From: Spirometra erinaceieuropaei
Lineage: Eukaryota; Platyhelminthes; Cestoda; Diphyllobothriidea; Diphyllobothriidae
NCBI GenBank assembly: GCA_902702965.1
Contig: CACRXP010000048.1
Span: 898,994-962,993, forward strand
DNA length: 64,000 bases
Direction of reading: 5' to 3'
Every line of letters starts with the position of its first letter. The first letter of the stretch is position 1. Of the stretch, positions 49,312-62,986 are shown piece by piece. The notes under the pieces are model-generated. The model ran no database searches. It was not told the origin of the DNA and saw only the letters and a list, made by a program, of their open reading frames with translations. Made by a program: the position numbers and the translations under genes.

Positions 49312-50171
49312 TAGGTGGGCTAACTCATAACGTCCACGGAAATTAGGAAATGCATTTCCGTTTTCATACGATTAATTAGGTGTGGGCGCAAAACTAATCA
49401 TAATGCAGCATAATTCTATAATACCGTGGTTACCTCATATTACTGGATGCATGCGCAAATCACGCTCTGTAAAAATAGCACTTAATTAGAATACGTCTCT
49501 TTCACTTGTTGTCGATGTCCTTAAAATTAATTTATATTGCATGAAAAAATGCCTAAGACATATCTAGTCTTTTACTCATGCGGTATAATCATACGTACTT
49601 CTCCACGTGTATGCTGAAACGGTTAGTATAATTTGGTTTCAAGAAGTATCATATTGTGAGAGTTTTTAATAAACCGAAATGGCCGTTCATAGATCGTCAT
49701 GTCTCTGCAGTTAACAATATGACATAATCTACTATTAAAATTCATGAAATTCTTAAATTCTTTACTCAAAGCCGTAGAAAGATATATGGTTTTCCATATG
49801 CAGAAAATATATGGTTTGCAAGTCAAAAACCCAGATTCAGTACAATATTTTAAGACGACGTTATTATGCCAAATCAGAATAAACACGAATATGTTATGGA
49901 TGTGCTTTATGCAGTACAACTAATTATTTAAGGGCGTCAAAAATCAATGATTAAAATACATCCTATTACAGTTGCCATTTTTGCAGATATTCTATTTCGC
50001 ATACAGCCGAAAATAAGTACATTCAAAAGCTGGCATTCCAGGATAATTTAATTATCTTAGAAATGTGCTATTTAATGATTAGCATTTTAACCTTGTTTAA
50101 TTATGATTTTCGAAGGAAAAACGTACGTAGGAAATTCGGTTAACATTTCATGAGTTTGCACACCTATTCTA
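49312..50171. mobile_element. Degenerate TIR element (unit B)
   Basis: Counterpart of 22435-23382, about 90 bp shorter because of internal deletions near 49850. Confidence 0.55.
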
Positions 50172-51926
50172 TCTCTCTACGTAAATCAAATTTGGCCATA
50201 TATGGGTTTGAAAATGTATCAGTCAAGTTGTGCCATGTTGTCAACCATATATCCAAATACAGCAAACACATACGTATAAGATCATAAAATATCAATGAAA
50301 ACATGTATGTGACTTAAGCAGTCGTTCTTGCTGGGTATGATTTCTATTGAAGACTAAGAAAAAGTTCATTTAAAATCTAAATAAAATAGGTCGAGTCTGA
50401 TATGCTATAGGAGAATACCGCAAGATATTCAGTATTGCTAATTCATCTAGGTTATTCTTTCTAATTGAAAACGCATTTCACTTTAGACCAGCATTTTATG
50501 AGGATGGTCGCTCACCGTACTGCATGAGTGCATGATTGCATACATTCGTATGGTTTGCAGGCAAATGCGTGCTTTTTAAATACAGTTAACCACCCTAACG
50601 TTCATGTGTCTAGTCAGGAATTTTTTTTAACTAGCAGAAAAACTAAAGCAGTTCGTTATATTGTTCTACTTGAAACAAAACTGATTCCATCAGTATTCTT
50701 TATTTTTTCCCAAAAGAGCATTCTCCGCCTTTAAGAAATATGCGATTTTGTTTTATTTTTTTCAGATCGTGAAATGACCACACGAAATTATCGTACTTGT
50801 CCGCCTAGTAATTGTTCTCCTGGATTACGCAAAATAGATCAAGAAAACAGCATGTTAGAATATTCGCTTTTACGGTTAACGCAGACAAATCGAAATAACT
50901 TGTTAAGCGCAATTAAATCTTTCCAAAAAGGGGATGAGAACTAACTGTAAAATGTATGTATAAGCCTAATATAATAAACCAATCAGAAAAAGCATACAAC
51001 ACCAATTCAAATGACTAAAAGATCTCAAACATGGAGATTGTACACCCGCAGGCAGGTTAACAGAAATGGCGACAAATTATGCATTACCGAGGCGCTTAAT
51101 TTGGCGTCAGATTACCTTTTCCAGAGGCCGATCGGAGAGCGGCTGCCAAAACTTAGTCAACTTACCGAAGGCGGGGGAGGGTGGGATGGTGGGGACGACC
51201 AAACCTGCATCTGAACGCATCACAACGTCCCGTGATTGACAACAAACAGGTTAACGAAACTTTCGAATATCAAACACAACAATTTAAAGAAAATCGAATG
51301 CTGGGCAGCCATGCACGTGAACTGCTTCCCGGCGGCAGAGACCTGTCAGCGCACACTACGCTACGAGTTTTACGGCCTGCTGAATCATGGCATACAAGAT
51401 GCACACACACGCAATAACACACGAACGCGCCCAAAGTCTCTGAGCAAATCGCATAGCCAGTATTTGCTTCTATGCGCATACTTTTTGCGTGTGTGCTATT
51501 TTTACATAAATGAATACTGACGTACAAAAAGATAGTTTATCCGCCATCGACAAGCCTGACCTGCAGTTGTTTTATTGTACTGCTTACGCTGATTCAGCAA
51601 ATGCGGCTAACTTTGGCCTGTAGGAAGGTCTTGGAGACGTGTAGGTTATATTACTGCGAATCTTTCCTAAACGCTATCCACTATTGTTCCATATTATTTA
51701 TTTTAGTCTCTGGTTCGCCTGTGAGCGTATTTTATATCGCAATCAAGATTTATATGCATGCTGGACTATGCACGGCAGCAGTGTAAAATGTAACGAAATT
51801 TTTTGCCGTTGAATGAACTTTCGTGCATTAAGAGTGCACTGACAGTGTAGTGCCGGATAGCCAGTATTTGGTTGGAAAAAGAACCAGTAGATCTTTCATT
51901 TACATTTAATTTTGATGAGATTGGCT

Positions 51927-53447
51927 TTCAGTGAGTGATTGATTTCAAGAAATTTTGGCTGAAGTTCTGATATTCTGAATTTCTAAAATTCAGATTAGAA
52001 AGGTGCTTTGGCTTTGCTGTAAAACTGCTTATCTTCCAGCACAATACACTTGTATGAGCGACACAGACGGATAGCGGCTTAAGAATGCACTTTTTTCATC
52101 TGTCTGTTAAGAGCGTAGTCGGTAAATAATTGCAGCTTAGTAGCGTGCATTTTCCATTGATTGTCATCGGTATACATTTAAATATATTTTATAGATGTCA
52201 TACACAAGTATGTGCTTTTTACTCGAGACGTAGAAATCCACGGTCTGTTCACATATTTTACCTGACGAATGTGTATATTAATGTTTTGAACAATCTTTCC
52301 ACAACCCATTAATTTTCGTACCGTTTTAGATATTGCATTAGCGTTTGCCAGTTTTTAATGTGAAAAGCGCATTCCTCCCTCGTAAATAATTTGAACTAAT
52401 CATCTTTGCCTTTAAGGAGATACTATAAAGAGTTTATTAAATTTCGCAGTGAATGCAGACTATGTTGCCCATTTTTAAGGAGCATTTCTAAACGCTCATG
52501 TACGGCTCTGTATGCGTACCCGCTGCGCATGAATAAAAAGCTTATATCAACGCGTTTATTTAAATCAAAATTTCCTATCATTCAGGGTGTATAATTCGTT
52601 AACAATATAATTTCCTAGAGAACGAGTTACCAACAGTATAAATTGTGCCAGTTTTCTGTAATGTATTTTTGATTGAATATGACTGTGAAAAATGAATGAA
52701 ACGACGCATGCACACGACGTGGTAATTGTTGCGGTGTTTGAATGTTGCGAGAGGCCGAAAAGACGTATATTCAAAATCCAAAATTTTGAAGAGTCTGAAA
52801 GACTACAGAATTATACGGCAGGTTAAACAACATTGCCACATCGATAAAGACTGAAATGGTTATTTCTGGATTATTAGCCGTCGTCAGCCAGTCGTACCCA
52901 ACCTTGAAGTGTGGAACATCCGCGGCTCCAACACGCGAACTGTTAGGTAGAATTCCACGCCTCCAACCACTGGGCCACGAGCACGTTGCCTTGTCGGTTT
53001 CGATCGGAAATATGAAGTGGTGTCGTGCGATCAGTGACCGCCCCCTACCATTATATATTCTGGATCGAAGCCGACACGGCCACAGGCTCGTTTCCCAGTG
53101 GTTAGAGTACTGGACTTCAAATAAACAGGTCGTGAGTTCGAGTCTCAAGACGTTCACCATTCGGGGTTGGGTATGACTGGTTGTCGACGGCTAATAAGCC
53201 AAAATGGTCATTATAGTATTTTTTGCCTTTGTCTGTAATGTCATTCTGTCTATATCATGCGCCGCTGTGCGGCTGCTGGTTCGAGTCGGGAGAGAGCACA
53301 TAAGGCACAACGGAACGAGTGAGTTCCGTATGAACGATCGGTGAGCGCCCGCTACAATCTCAACCCCACCTTAATAATACTTCATGATTTAAAACACCTT
53401 TTAGACTTTTAGACCTTCGGCCCAAATTCGGTCGCTCACTCACTCTA
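51927..53447. mobile_element. TIR element with nested SINE pair (unit B)
   Basis: Counterpart of 24924-26443. Its right end, GGTCGCTCACTCACTCTA, is closer to the family consensus than that of unit A. Confidence 0.6.
52843..53345. mobile_element. Inverted pair of tRNA-derived SINEs (unit B)
   Basis: A minus copy (~52843-53022) is followed by a plus copy (~53041-53345). In the plus copy a box A-like CCCAGTGG ends at 53101 and a box B-like GTTCGAGTCTC lies at 53136-53146. The minus copy retains a better box A (TGGCCCAGTGG read on its strand). Confidence 0.8.
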
Positions 53448-53879
53448 TGGAAATATTTTGCATATTTCAGAATTATGCGAAAGCTTACCTTGATAATTAT
53501 TGTGGTTTGTTTGTGCCCCAACGTACACATATATTGGCCACGCCTACATTTTAAAGCATTAAGGGAAAATGAGTACTTTTTTTCGTCAAACATAGTTCGG
53601 AATTATTTGCAGCTGGTGGGTTACCCCATAAAATGTAAATAGAATTTCCCACATGCGTTTCTGTTTCCACAATAGTCATAAATTGGTATTGTACGACTGA
53701 GTATCATACAGCGTCTATCTATATCAATTTTATTACCCCAAGATGCAGCATTTCGAACGAAGTTTTTTCCGGTTTCATGCAAATGCGACACTCCGTAACA
53801 AATGTATACGTGAACAGGAGATGTTTTCGCCAAAGCAATTCAGTTATATTACATACGAAATATGTATAAATATAATAAT

Positions 53880-54627
53880 AGGGGGCGCTTACCGATGGTT
53901 CATACGGAACTCACTTGTTCCGTTGTGCCTTACGGGCACTCTCTCGAGCCCAACCAGCAGCCGCACAGCGGCGCATGATACATAGGCAGAATGGCATTAC
54001 CGACAAAGACAAGGGAGACTGAAATGTCCATTTCTCGCTTATTAGCCGTCGTCAGCCAGCCATACCCAAGCCGGAAGTGTGGAACACCCGAGCCCCGAAC
54101 TCGCGACCTGTTGGTTTAGTAGTCCGCGCCTCTATCCACCGGGCCGCGAGCCCGATGCCCTGTCGGTTTTCGATCGGGAATATACAGTGGTAGGGGCGTT
54201 CCACACTTCGGGCTTGGGTATGGCTCGCTGACGACGGCTTGTAAGCCAGAAATGGCCATTCCAGTCTCCCTTGTCTTTGTCGGTAATGGCATTCTGCCTA
54301 TGTATCATGCGCCGCTGTGCGGCTGCTGGTTGGGCTCGAGAGAGAGCCCGTAAGGCACAACGGAACGAGTGAGTTCCGTATGAACGATCGGTGAGCGCCA
54401 CCCACCATTGTATATTCCCGATCGAAAACCGACAGGGCAACGGGCTCTTGGCCCGTTGGAGAGAGGCGTGGACTTCTAAACCAACAGGTCCCGAGTTCGA
54501 GGCTCTGGTGTTCCAAACTTCGGGCTTGGGCATGGCTGGCTGACGACGGCGGATAAGCCAGAAATGACCATTCCAGTCTCCCTTGTCTTTGTCGGTAATG
54601 TCATTCTGCCTATGTATACATATATAC
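53880..54627. mobile_element. SINE cluster present only in unit B
   Basis: A minus-strand SINE (53882-54182) abuts a plus-strand partial copy (54186-54410), followed by a further plus copy (to ~54627). They join head to tail at the motif CATTGTATATTCCCGATCG. The homologous point in unit A (~29704) is uninterrupted. The copies are closer to each other than the pairs at 25846 and 52843 are, so this insertion is younger. Confidence 0.8.
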
Positions 54628-55414
54628 ATTCCTTTGCTCATTCGATGGAACACTATGTTTTCTATCAATTTTTTGATGGATCAAAGAGAATGATTCGATT
54701 TTCAAAACGTTTCAAATTTTCAAATATTTTTTTTACACGACTGTCCCTTACAGTTGCGTTTGTTGGTCACCAATATACAAGATTCATATATCCTGTGAGC
54801 AGAAAACCATATATTTCTCTACGGTAGTGTAAGAAAATCATGGAGATCTAAAACACTTATCAGTGTATGTGAGCCATATTTGCGACTTTAAAAGCCAATT
54901 TGGTAGATACAGCTACATGGGGTTTTTATAAATGGAAATTTCACTATATTAAAAAATCTATATTTTGAAAACTCTGTATAACCAAATTATATCCTTATTT
55001 TGAATACAAAATTTTAAGTAGACGAAAGTTCATACCAAATAAACAAAGTAGGTAATATCATAATTTATGCTTTGCACCGAATATCGTTACATTTTAAAAG
55101 TCATCAACATCCATGAGTCAAATGCATGCTGTATTAGTAGTCGTTCTTTACAGAGTACAGGCTTTTTCTGCTGGAACTAGTAATTTATTAGAATATTACG
55201 CTGCACGATGACCAATTTTCGAAAATTAATGGTATTTCAGAATTTCCGTCAAATTTTATCGAGTTGGCCCACCCACTGCACATCTGTCGCGTTTTTGCCT
55301 TCTCAAAACGAATATGAATGTTGATTTGTTTTATAATTAAACAGAAGATTAACATTTAACAAAACATACCCAAATTAACCTCTACATGCAACTTTCTTAT
55401 GTCCGCTTAATAAG

Positions 55415-56810
55415 CCTGGCCACTCTGTCCACGTACCGGAGGGAACGTCTATATTTAAGATATCTTACTGAATAGAATGCATGCGACTCCCGAACTTTCA
55501 GCAGACCTTCCGTACACAGTCAACAGCAAAACGCAATTTCGAATGACTATTCAGCCTCACCCAGTGCTTCGTGCATGCTTCCTTATGAATAACACTGAAG
55601 GAGCCTTAATCGTAAGACTTGTATGTACTCTTATGTTTTCACGCATTGACTGTGACGTTCTTCTGAAGGTAAACACTTTTAATTTGATTCGTATTTCTTT
55701 ATGCCTATCATATGCTATTTTATCGTTTAATTGAAAAAGCCGGTTAAAATTATCCTATATGCGCATTTATCCGACAAACGAAAACCGCCTAGTCGCATTT
55801 GCTGCTGTTGGTCCTGCTTGCTCACCTTAAATATCTGGGGCCTAGAACAATCTGTATAAGTTTCCTCTGTATAATTGCAAAGCATGCTCGAATGGAAACA
55901 AACCTAGCGACCACACTAGGTCTATGCAGAATGGGTCTGCTCTGAAACGCGTCTGGCGTTGTATTTATTGTATGTCATATTTGGTGCATGGACGTTGACC
56001 TGATAAACTGCTACAAATATGGTTTTGTTATTCTCTGATTTACTTCGTAAAAGTTTATTTCAAGGATAATGAGTAAACTCTATGCGTTGTTGGATTAATA
56101 GCTTCGGATAAATGTAAAACTTCCTTAAGATATTTAATGTATTTAATGAGTCAGCGACCTCTGCTTTATGCATTTATTATATGGAAAACAGTGTCCGGTT
56201 GCTCTTCCTGGTTCCACACGTATATACGTATAGCGTTCTTGATTCATTTATGGAATCTGGATCACGACTGACTGGGCTGAAACAAGCTAAAGCCATACTT
56301 GTTTACCAGGCAAGCTGCCTCACTTAAAAGTAAACGTTTAATTTAACGCTGCAATGTCAAGCGAAAGGTTATCAAAGGAAACATTTGGCTTTTATTGAAA
56401 AAAAATACGCGAGCAAAATAGTAGTTTGAAAGGTACTTGCATAACCTATGTCAAATTTATCTTGATGGATAAAAACAAAAACTAAATCATGCCTAAACTG
56501 GGTACAGGTAAACGATGGCCTTGCTAGTTTGCTTGGACGCCCGTATCGGACAGCGGATTTGATTAAATTTCACCTCCTGAACTTTTCTGCTGTCGCCGAA
56601 TTTTACATCATTTCGAGTGAGCTGTCAAAGGAAAGAATATTGCATTTTGATGGAATTGTTTTTTTCCAGAATAGACGCAGGCATCACTCCGGGAAACAGG
56701 AGCACCCCGTGGCCTGCGAATTTTCGGTGGAGAGAAAAACCCTTAATGAACTGAACCAATTAGCATCAAATGCGGCTTCCAGCAAGTTATTTTTGACATG
56801 TCGCCTGTGA
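55415..56810 (+). pseudogene. Dead copy of the secreted-protein gene in unit B
   Basis: The exon equivalents are 55415-55668 and 56508-56810, with lengths (254 and 303 nt) unchanged from unit A. Exon 2 has an in-frame TAA near 55457. Exon 3 has one added T in a T run near 56665 and one lost A near 56737, so about 70 nt are read in another frame between them. Exon 1 is absent: the corresponding place holds TIR-family end sequence (~55225-55265). The splice sites flanking exons 2 and 3 remain. Confidence 0.75.
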
Positions 56811-58206
56811 ACTAGATGTTGAACGTGCAGGCGAACGGCAACTGAGCGTATGTAATATGAAGGCGAATTGGGATAAATTCAGTCAGTTTCATCTTTCATA
56901 TCTTCGTAGCATAAATCATTATTTTCATCTTTCCTCTGTTAACCCATTTGTGAAAACACATGCACAAACGCCGTGGGGAAGCAGTATAATTGGTGCAGTC
57001 TGTCGATCGATTTACAATCTTTGCTCTTTGCCGAGTTTTCTTTATTTTTGTCTTGGCATAAAACCAATCAAAAAAATTGTACTGCAGCTTTAAAATGAAA
57101 TGTTTTCATAAATGCATGCCAACAATTTAACATTTATGAATGCGCTCTATAGTGCAGAAGGTTTTTATTGACAGCTTTGAAAATTCACCGGTTGAGATGA
57201 TTTGGACGGTAGAATAGTCGGTAAGGCCAAACCAGTGGAACGATTATTTAGCCGAATTGCATGAACACTCGCCGTATCCGCTACATCTGATCATGCAAGT
57301 TTAAGATCTTCGTAGACTATCTGCTTGTGAGCACTTATGACTTATGTTTGACAACCAACAGATCAGCATCGATTCAAATGACCTAAGCAGATCGTAGTGG
57401 GAATCCTGCAGAGAGACTTGATAAGATGCCATATCATACACTTCGATGACCCAGTCTGTAGACTTAGCATGCAGCACTTTCGAAAGTCTTTGCTTTTTAT
57501 GTGTTCAATGCGCTGGCCTATGCTTGCAGGTCACATTCAGTAGTTTCTATGGAATATGCTCGATAGAGTTGCCTCTCGGATACTCCATACTTGTGTCACC
57601 ACGCATGTTGGGATTGAATTATATCCAGTTGTCAGGTAGGGGTTTTGACATTTATGCCGCTTCTCCGCCGTTGCGATCTGCACCTCATACAAAAAATGGA
57701 GGAGCAGCTGTCCGTATTTGTAAACGATTTAAGCAAAAAGCGATTACCGACGGGAGAATCAGCTGTGTCTGACCGAACAGTTCGCTAACTCCGCAAGCAT
57801 TAAACAACGCTGTTGTCCTTTGATGATTTCTCCAAAATATAGAGCGGTAACACTTTTTGCCGACTGGAAAATTATTAAAAATTACTGTTAATCCCCCTTT
57901 TTGGCGCAAATAGTCTCACGTCGCTCAGCACACTTTATTTAGCCGAAACGTTTAGTTAAAATCTAAGAGGCACATGTAAACAATGAGAAAGTTAGGCACA
58001 TTATTCATCGCCATGCCCAATTGCACAATTTACATGTGAGTCCAACCGTGCGTCGTAACTGAATTAAATGACAACTGTCAAGATAAGAATATGCGATAGT
58101 ACTAAGGAAAATTATTAACGATGTTATGTAAGTTCAGCGAAAAAAACTTAAACATACATTTGCATATTTTTCTGCCATATCATCTGTTTATGTATATGTA
58201 TGCTCG

Positions 58207-59025
58207 TCAATAACTGAAGGTGAACAATAAATTAACGATTTCATATAATCTTGGCCCGAATTTTAAAATGCGTTTCACATCAGTAAGTATTAGTTAGGTT
58301 GTATTGCAAACTGATTTTCATGGCGCAAATTTCAATAGTATTTCAGACTTCTCAAAATGTTAACTTTTTAATGTACGTCATGTAAACTTCCAACAGAAAC
58401 AGTACGCGGGAAAATGCAATGTAGGTTTAAGCATCATTCTTCATTTATTTTTTGATGGTCTTATAAATGCAAACATTCTTTGCAGATGTATGGCAGAATA
58501 ATATTCTTTCATTTACTCATTTGGTAGAAAATGCAATCGCATCCGCATTTAATGCCCTGCGATGAGTGATCCTCCGCAAATTTCTATGAACTTTATATAG
58601 TATCTTCTCATTGACATAATGTAATGGCTGCTTAGGCTCACACAAATTTGGGAATTAAGAAACTTCTGAAACCTTAATATGCAAATTTTGCGATGTACAA
58701 TGTAATTTCAATGTGGAAATATGTCGGACGAGAAAAGAGTATCATATTTCTGAGATATTGTCTGTAAAATATATTTGGATTTTATGAGACGATCGAAAAT
58801 CAGTGTAAAAAAGCGCGCTAATAAGTAGCCTTTTTTACTGAGTGTGGTTTCTGCAACAGGTTACAACGAATTATATTCAAAATCCCACATCTTGGAGAGT
58901 CCGGAATACTTTAGGATTTAGCCGTTGGATAGTCAATTACTAAACGCCACTTATTAATCCTTCCTAATCAAAGACACATTTCAGAATTTCGGCAAACATT
59001 TCGTCGGTTCCTTTGAGCAAAGTAC
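58207..59025. mobile_element. Degenerate TIR element (unit B)
   Basis: Counterpart of 33812-34610; the ends are recognisable and the interior is non-coding. Confidence 0.5.
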
Positions 59026-59881
59026 GTTTACGAAAATTGATTTACCTGTACATGATAATTAATAGTAAACATAGACACCTTTATGTTTACCGTGGTATTT
59101 GAAGTTTAATTAACTGCAATGGTCTAATTGTTTGTCCGTGGACAAATATGAAGTGTTTTCTATTTAGATCGGCAGGTATAAATTTTGTCTCTAGATCGTG
59201 GCTCTACTTTGGTACACACAGGGCACTTAAGCCGATTGGTCAGCTTTACGGACATCAGTACTTCAGGTAAATTTGATGCAAAAAGCTTAATGTAATGTTT
59301 GATAATCCAAGGCGTAGTGAGAGCATGTACTACAACCATGTATAAAAAGGTGCTTGCTAGTGTGTGCAATGTCACAGCTTCAGACTCGTAACGACAATAA
59401 ATTTCGGTTGTCCGAGTGCAAAATTAGCTGCGCCTAATAAAGCACTTACTGAATTAAACCACCGACAATGCTGACGTTACATGTTGCATGCGTGGAATCA
59501 TATCTACTCAAGTCGACTATATCGCGATGTGATTTTAACATTTTCTTCAAGTACAGACTAATGTCATTTGAAGATTAGGTTTAGAGGGTAATTAGTTGCT
59601 CAAAGTCAACGGATGGTCTTGTCGGTAGAAAAAAACGCAAATTTACGCTACAATTAGGGTTATGTTCTAATCTGTGTTTCACCATTGGCGATGTTGCATA
59701 TGAGCACTTGAAAAAGTCACTACTGAATTTTCGCTCTCTGGATAAGCTGGCAGTTTTTAAAGATGAGCATGTATCATAGGAATTACCTTACCATGGACTC
59801 AATGACACGGTCGATGCCAACTATGAGGTGCTTTAGCACATCCAGTCCTTTCAACCTGGAGAAATCATTTAAGAACTAAAG

Positions 59882-62800
59882 TACAGTGAGTGACCGATCT
59901 CATGAAATGTTGGCTGAAATTCTGAAATGCGTTTTCCATTAGAAAGGATTACTTAGTCGCGGTTGTAAAACTGATTATCTTAAGGCATATTTTTATAACA
60001 TTTCGGACTCGGCATGATGTCGGCTTTTAAATTCACTTGTTTTAATCTCCCGTAGAAAGAGTGCTCGGTATAAACGGACTACATAACTAGCATGCTTTTT
60101 CCCATTAATGTTTGATGGTCTTGCAAATTCAAATATATTTTATAGAAACCATAAACAAAATATGCTTTCTTTAAACAGTCAATAGACAATCACGTCCTTT
60201 TAATATTTTTTTCCCGGTATGATTTGAAAACAAGCATGTACAGCAGAATTTATTGGGGCCAATAAATTTTGTGACGGCTTTTCAACTGCAGCCCGTCTCT
60301 GCACAACATAGGTTACGAATGAAAGCGCACTTTTTTTACAGAATGACAGTGAATAAAAGCAAGGACAAGGTTCAAGTCAATGAAAAATCAGTTAAGACGT
60401 CCACAAAAGCGGCATATATGAATGAGGAAGACGAAATGTTAACAACAAATCACAGTCAGGGGAAATTAGAGGCGTGAGATTACCAGGACAATTGCAGATT
60501 GATTACGTGATCTAACCGCTTGCACAGTTCTTGTTTCTCCCTCTGTGTGTAAGCTGCTTCCAAATAACGCAAGGTTCGAGTTGTATGCTGTAGGTTTGAC
60601 GAACGGGGGGTTTTGTTTTCCTGTTTTCTTACTGATATGAAAAAATCTTACGCCCAAACTGCAGTTGCGTTACTACTAAGGATCTAATATTTACCTACAT
60701 TAAGCCTTCCATACAAGAAAATTAGACATTTACTTACTTTACTAAGGAAATCTCGGATAGGATTCCTTACATTTTAATATGAACCTAGATCACGTCGTGC
60801 TATTCAAGAGCAGTGTTTTTGAATGGACAGATATGCCTCTCTATGCATAAACATTTTATTAATCTGCGAATGTTTGACGATTGAAAATACATTCTACTAC
60901 GAATGAAGTCACATAATATCTCATAAATGCTCCTGTACCTGGGACCACATGTGTTATCAGTGGTTGTACACAAACTATTTCCCACAGAATCCGATAAAAG
61001 CACACTTTATCTGATTTCGCGAACACGCTTGCTCGTTGATGAGGTGATTCCATAGGAAAGTGAACTTCGTCTCATTCACTACTCCAGGCATGTTTCATGA
61101 GTAGTCCGGTGTCCATATGCGTTGCTATACTTGGGCTAACTTGATCTAATTTTCCACGGCTGATTACTCCTCACTGGTAGTCAGTATATTATAATTAGTC
61201 TTGGCGGGATCTTTGTATTATGTGAAGAAATAGGGGCGCAGTTTACGTTGGAAACAGTCCCTCGTGTAAGCTGCCTTCGCAAACCCTAGGCGTGAATAAA
61301 TAATGACGAATTCCAAGAAAGTGTCTAAATACTTCAACTAAACTCGCCATGTAATGCTTGAATGATTAATGACTTTGAGAGGTCGTATGTAATTGGATGG
61401 TTACGATACTGTATGGATAGACATATAGTAGCTTTCAAAATACCTTATATCTATCTTAAGGTAAAAGCACAACCTACACCAAGGTATAAACCAATTATGC
61501 CGTCATTTTTACTCAACTCAGTCGTAAAGACGCCCATTCAAATGATAGCATCACAGCGTGACTGGGCGATGTTGAAATTACAATTCCACCGAGTAACCAC
61601 TGATACTCAGAGACATATTTCAACATTTCATGCAAGAAGGCCTACTTCCCTCGAAACTGCGCATTGAAAAATATAATAAATTTTGCCATTGTCAATCCCG
61701 TAAAAGCTTACAGTTCCTGATCCAAACTGTCATCGTAAACGGAGAATTCTAAGAGGGTATATAAATGCCCCACTTAAGCTGGCCATGTAATGCTCAAACA
61801 ATTGTTGACTCCAAGGACCTAAATATTAGAAGTCCTCTGCAAAGTATAGTTCGATGTTGGTACGATAAGGTAATTTGATATTTCATTTCTTGTGATTCCA
61901 TTTACATATCCTGTTTTTAATACAACTACTTTATTCACGAAACATATGATACTTCTAAAAAGATGAAGAGCAATTTTTACTTAAATCCTTTATTATTTCT
62001 AAAGCTCTTAAGCTTTAGTAAAAGTGAGTAAATCTTGTTTGCATATGAGTATAAAGCAGGAACATTAGTTTGGAAATAGTGTAATGGTATTCTGTACGAT
62101 TTCCTGAGGATAATATGGGACATGCAAATTGCAATTAGTTGCAAAAGTTTAGTCTGGCAATTACAGATTTAACGGAAATAAAAGCAACTTGCATTGTTTT
62201 AAATTTCGAAGACATTAACGTGTGAACTTTGAGTTAACTCTTCAGAACTAAAGTTGATATGAACATTTGACCAGCAATTTATCAGTTGCTGCCGAATAAG
62301 CGCACAATTGTTTTCTGAGTACAATCAGTAGTATCGACCTCCTGTCAACTAACCGACGCATATGTAATTCACCCACAAGTATGCACAACTATTTTGAAGC
62401 ATATAATATGTCATACGCTTTACACAAGATAAGGCAGCAGCAGAATTCGCTTTTTGACTGCCTCAGATACCAGACTACGAGGTAAACACTAATTAGGAGC
62501 AAACATCGCATTGGAAGCAGAAAACCGTAGGTCAGCAAATGATGTTAAATACGGTTCAGAAAATTTCACGAAGAATGCCCAATATGTCATGAGTAGAATG
62601 ACTAGGTGTTAACTACGATACTATATGACTGGGCCTTTCACAGTATTAAAAATACTGCACATTCCTTGTAAAGAAAAACCGACATTCCTTGAAGTATGCA
62701 CTTACTAAGCAACCGTTGTATCAAACTCGGTCGAAATGAGTCCCAATTAAATGCCAGTACCCTAGCTTGATTGAAACCTGGTAAATCTCCGCTGCATGCT

Positions 62801-62986
62801 AGTTAAACATACAGTGTTAACAACAATCCCTTGCTAAGCAAACACACAATTTAGCATATTAGTTAACATTTTATGTATTACGTCGCTAAAAAATCAACAT
62901 TGCAACCGCTTCTTAGTAATCCTTCCTAATTGAAAACACATTTCGGAAATTCGGTCCACATTTCATGAGAACGGTCACTCACTGTA
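59882..62986. mobile_element. Long (3.1 kb) TIR element (unit B)
   Basis: It starts TACAGTGAGTGACCGA and ends ACGGTCACTCACTGTA. It is the counterpart of 35461-38430 with about 200 bp extra near 62290-62500 that unit A lacks. No transposase is visible. Confidence 0.65.

Larger units (their letters stand above)
44258..53704. repeat. Unit B block 2 of the segmental duplication
   Basis: Second copy of 17941-26711. It carries the extra 553-bp tandem at 45075-46180 and ends at the empty site of the Ty3/gypsy element. The frames here are not the ones that stay open in unit A, so no gene is called. Confidence 0.85.

Noticed and set aside
52771..53160. 129-codon minus-strand frame
   Set aside because: It overlaps the inverted SINE pair of unit B and is not matched by an open frame in unit A.
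54132..54668. 178-codon minus-strand frame
   Set aside because: It runs through the SINE cluster and consists of SINE sequence; frames in SINE arrays are incidental.
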